This document shows, in pieces, positions 5,496 to 7,364 of a stretch of 7,364 nt of DNA (position 1 is its first letter; each line of letters starts with the position of its first letter). This stretch comes from Actinomycetota bacterium (GTDB lineage: Bacteria; Actinomycetota; UBA4738): NCBI GenBank assembly GCA_005888465.1, contig VAYJ01000079.1:1-7364 (forward strand), given 5' to 3'. A program made the position numbers and the translations under genes. Below the pieces are notes generated by a model that was not told the origin of the DNA, did no database searches, and worked only from the letters and a program-made list of their open reading frames with translations.

Positions 5496-7364
5496 CTCGT
5501 CGACCCCCGTCCGGGTCGTAGAGCACCGGTGAGGTCACCGTCGCGCCCACCGTCCCACTCCGAAGCGGCACCTGAACCGTGGCGCCGTGCCGCTCGTGGC
5601 CGCCCGCGAGCATCGCGAGCGCGAACGTGCGCCCGAGCGCGGCGCTCCGATAGCTCGACGTCACGTACCCGGCCGATCGCGTGCCCTCGACGACCAGCTG
5701 CGACCCCTCCGGCAGCAGCACGTCCGGGTCTTCCGGCAGCAGTCCCACGAGCTGCTTTCGCCCAGGTGCCACGAGGGCCGGACGTCGAAGCGACCGCCGT
5801 CCGACGAAGTCGCCCTTCTTCATGTTCACGATCCATGCCATCCCGAGGTCGTCCGGGGTGACGGTCCCGTCCGTCTCCTGGCCCACGATCGCGAACCCCT
5901 TCTCCGCGCGCAGCACGTGCATGGCCTCCGTCCCGTAGGGCGTCGCGCCGAACCCCCGTCCCGACTCGAACAGCGCCTCCCACATCCGCAGGCCGTCCGT
6001 CCCTGCGACGTTGACCTCGATCGCCAGCTCCCCTGAGAAGCTCACGCGCGCCAGGCGTGCCGCTACCCCACCCACCGTCCCCTGCCGCCACGTCATGAAG
6101 GGGAACGCCTCATTGGACAGCTCGACGTCGGTTCCCGCCGCCGCGATCACCTCGCGGGCACGCGGACCGGCCACGGCGATCGTTGCCCACTGTTCGGTCA
6201 CGCTCGTGCAATACACGCGGAGCTCCGGCCATTCGGTCTGGAGCCATTCCTCGAATCGATCCAGCACGCGCGCCGCGCCGCCCGTCGTCGTGGTCACGAG
6301 GTAGCGGTCCTCCGCCAGCCGCATGGCCACGCCGTCGTCGAAGGCCATCCCGTCGACGCCGACCATCAGTCCGTAGCGGATCTTGCCGACGCCGAGGGTG
6401 CTCATCGCGTTCGTATACATGCGGTCGAGGAACACGCCCGTATCGGGCCCGACCACGTCGATTTTCCCGAGCGTCGACGCGTCCTGCATGCCCACGCCGG
6501 TTCGAACGGCCGCGCATTCGCGAAGCACGGCCTCGTCCATCTCTTCGCCGCGACGCGGGAAGTACCGCGGCCGCTTCCACTGGCCCACGTCCTCGAAGAC
6601 CGCGCCGTGCGCCACGTGCCACGGCTGGATCGGCGTGACGCGTACGGGGTCGAACCCTGACCCCGTATACGGGCCGGCGAGGACAGCGAACGACACCGGG
6701 ACCGCCGGCGGTCGCGCGGTCGTGGGTCCTTGCGCGCCCGGATCGGCGCCAAGCAGTTGGTTCACGATCGCGGCGGTAAGCGGCGACGATGTCCGCCCCT
6801 GATCGATCGCCGTGCCGATGTAGGTGGCCCGCTTGACGTGCTCGACCGAGCGCAGGCCGGCATCGAGGGCCGCCTGGATGTCGGCGACGGTCTGGTCCCG
6901 CTGGAAGTCGACGAAATGCTCAAAGAGGTCGTCGTCAGGTACGAACCATGGGGGTGTCGGCTTGAGTAGTTGGTGCTCCGCCGCCCATCCAACGGCTTGG
7001 AGCCACGGTGGGCCGACGTCGGGCACGAAGGTCGATTCGCCGGGATCGTATCGGACCGCCCCCCCAGCCGCCCGCCAGAGACTGAGGTCAGGGTGCGCCG
7101 AGCCCGAGACCAGCAGTGCGTCGCATTCAATCGTGCGCATTTCGCCGTTCGGCCCACCCGCGTGCACTGCCGTGATGTTGGGGCTCCCCGCCGAGCCCTT
7201 GACGACCCAGCCAGTGAGGCGCTCCTTAGGGTGGCCGAGGGCTGGAAGCTTGGCACTCCGACGAACGTCGATGGCTGTGACCTCAACGCCCGCCTCGACG
7301 AGGAAGTAGGACGCGGGGTATCCAAACAAACCGCTAGTGAACACGGCGACCCTCGAACCGGCGG
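5488..7364 (-). CDS. soxA: Heterotetrameric sarcosine oxidase, alpha subunit (5'-partial, C-terminal part)
   Basis: Large subunit of the enzyme that oxidatively demethylates sarcosine (or a related N-methyl amino acid) and delivers the C1 unit to H4folate as 5,10-methylene-H4folate. About 625 residues are visible of a protein usually near 1000. The frame runs through the right edge; the GTG at 7344 is internal, preceded in frame by AGSRVA, part of the family's Rossmann-like nucleotide-binding region. Counting from that GTG: second nucleotide-binding half with CDALLVSGSAHPDLSLW (74-90) and AGGAVRYDP (93-101); the A3-type segment FVDFQRDQTVADIQAALDAG (144-163) followed by SVEHVKRATYIG and DQGRTSS (166-187); then the GcvT-like folate domain starting near PIQPWHVAHGAVFEDVGQW (238-256), with CTSVTEQWATIAVAGPRARE (379-398) and a C-terminal GcvT barrel (about 525-612). 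A dimethylglycine- or N-methylproline-active relative is possible. The first visible 75 codons use A or T in third position more often than other genes here. Confidence 0.92.
   Translation of the reverse strand, partial: AGSRVAVFTSGLFGYPASYFLVEAGVEVTAIDVRRSAKLPALGHPKERLTGWVVKGSAGSPNITAVHAGGPNGEMRTIECDALLVSGSAHPDLSLWRAAGGAVRYDPGESTFVPDVGPPWLQAVGWAAEHQLLKPTPPWFVPDDDLFEHFVDFQRDQTVADIQAALDAGLRSVEHVKRATYIGTAIDQGRTSSPLTAAIVNQLLGADPGAQGPTTARPPAVPVSFAVLAGPYTGSGFDPVRVTPIQPWHVAHGAVFEDVGQWKRPRYFPRRGEEMDEAVLRECAAVRTGVGMQDASTLGKIDVVGPDTGVFLDRMYTNAMSTLGVGKIRYGLMVGVDGMAFDDGVAMRLAEDRYLVTTTTGGAARVLDRFEEWLQTEWPELRVYCTSVTEQWATIAVAGPRAREVIAAAGTDVELSNEAFPFMTWRQGTVGGVAARLARVSFSGELAIEVNVAGTDGLRMWEALFESGRGFGATPYGTEAMHVLRAEKGFAIVGQETDGTVTPDDLGMAWIVNMKKGDFVGRRSLRRPALVAPGRKQLVGLLPEDPDVLLPEGSQLVVEGTRSAGYVTSSYRSAALGRTFALAMLAGGHERHGATVQVPLRSGTVGATVTSPVLYDPDGGRRDG
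6643..6667. repeat. Perfect 9-bp inverted repeat inside the alpha-subunit gene
   Basis: The arms TACGGGGTC (6643-6651) and GACCCCGTA (6659-6667) are exact reverse complements separated by 7 bases. The repeat falls just upstream of the codons for the GcvT-like domain, in the linker after the A3 segment. It could fold as an mRNA hairpin. No following T-tract is present on either strand, so it is not a terminator, and it may be chance in GC-rich coding sequence. Confidence 0.4.

Noticed and set aside
4057..5532. 491-codon plus-strand open frame across the reductase and soxG
   Set aside because: Low-complexity Arg/Pro/Ser-rich product, overlapped by two genes with clear family motifs; a GC-rich shadow.
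5300..6622. Minus-strand open frames in a second frame over soxA and soxG
   Set aside because: They overlap strongly supported sox frames on the same strand and encode Arg/Gly/Ala-rich sequence without domains.
1..7364. CRISPR array, tRNA/rRNA, insertion sequence or phage element
   Set aside because: No regularly spaced repeats, RNA-gene landmarks, transposase motifs or terminal inverted repeats are visible; the window is filled by six metabolic genes.

Overview
The window is a very GC-rich stretch of bacterial chromosome that is coding almost from end to end. It holds six genes in two convergent, tightly packed blocks, with no room for a promoter or a classical terminator. Third codon positions are overwhelmingly G or C. 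This, together with the short FELIP-type methylenetetrahydrofolate reductase, suggests a high-GC soil or aquatic lineage such as Actinomycetota or Chloroflexota. Some Alphaproteobacteria carry similar gene sets, so the lineage is not settled by the sequence.

Plus-strand block (2-5014). Four genes overlap by 4, 4 and 1 bases and almost certainly form one translationally coupled operon entered from beyond the left edge. They are: the C-terminal part of a methyltetrahydrofolate:corrinoid methyltransferase (DHPS-like barrel, 2-685); a RamA-type ferredoxin/ASKHA corrinoid reactivator (682-2637); an MttB-family corrinoid-dependent amine methyltransferase without a pyrrolysine codon (2634-4157); and a short MetF-type methylenetetrahydrofolate reductase (4157-5014). 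Together they can take a methyl group from a quaternary or methylated amine (glycine betaine is the leading guess), pass it through a corrinoid protein to tetrahydrofolate, and connect methyl-H4folate to methylene-H4folate. The corrinoid protein is not in the window and probably lies just upstream of the left edge.

Minus-strand block (5007-7364). This is the C-terminal part of the sarcosine oxidase alpha subunit (5488-7364, running off the right edge), followed with an 8-base overlap by the gamma subunit (5007-5495). The beta and delta subunits would lie beyond the right edge. This enzyme type oxidatively demethylates sarcosine-like secondary amines and hands the C1 unit to H4folate as 5,10-methylene-H4folate.

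The two blocks meet at an 8-base palindrome in which both stop codons are embedded. The inferred theme is stepwise N-demethylation of a betaine-type compound. A corrinoid-dependent, oxygen-independent first step and an oxidase-type later step both feed the folate C1 pool, and the reductase links the methyl and methylene levels. The gene families are well recognised. The substrate and the functional coupling of the two blocks are inference.
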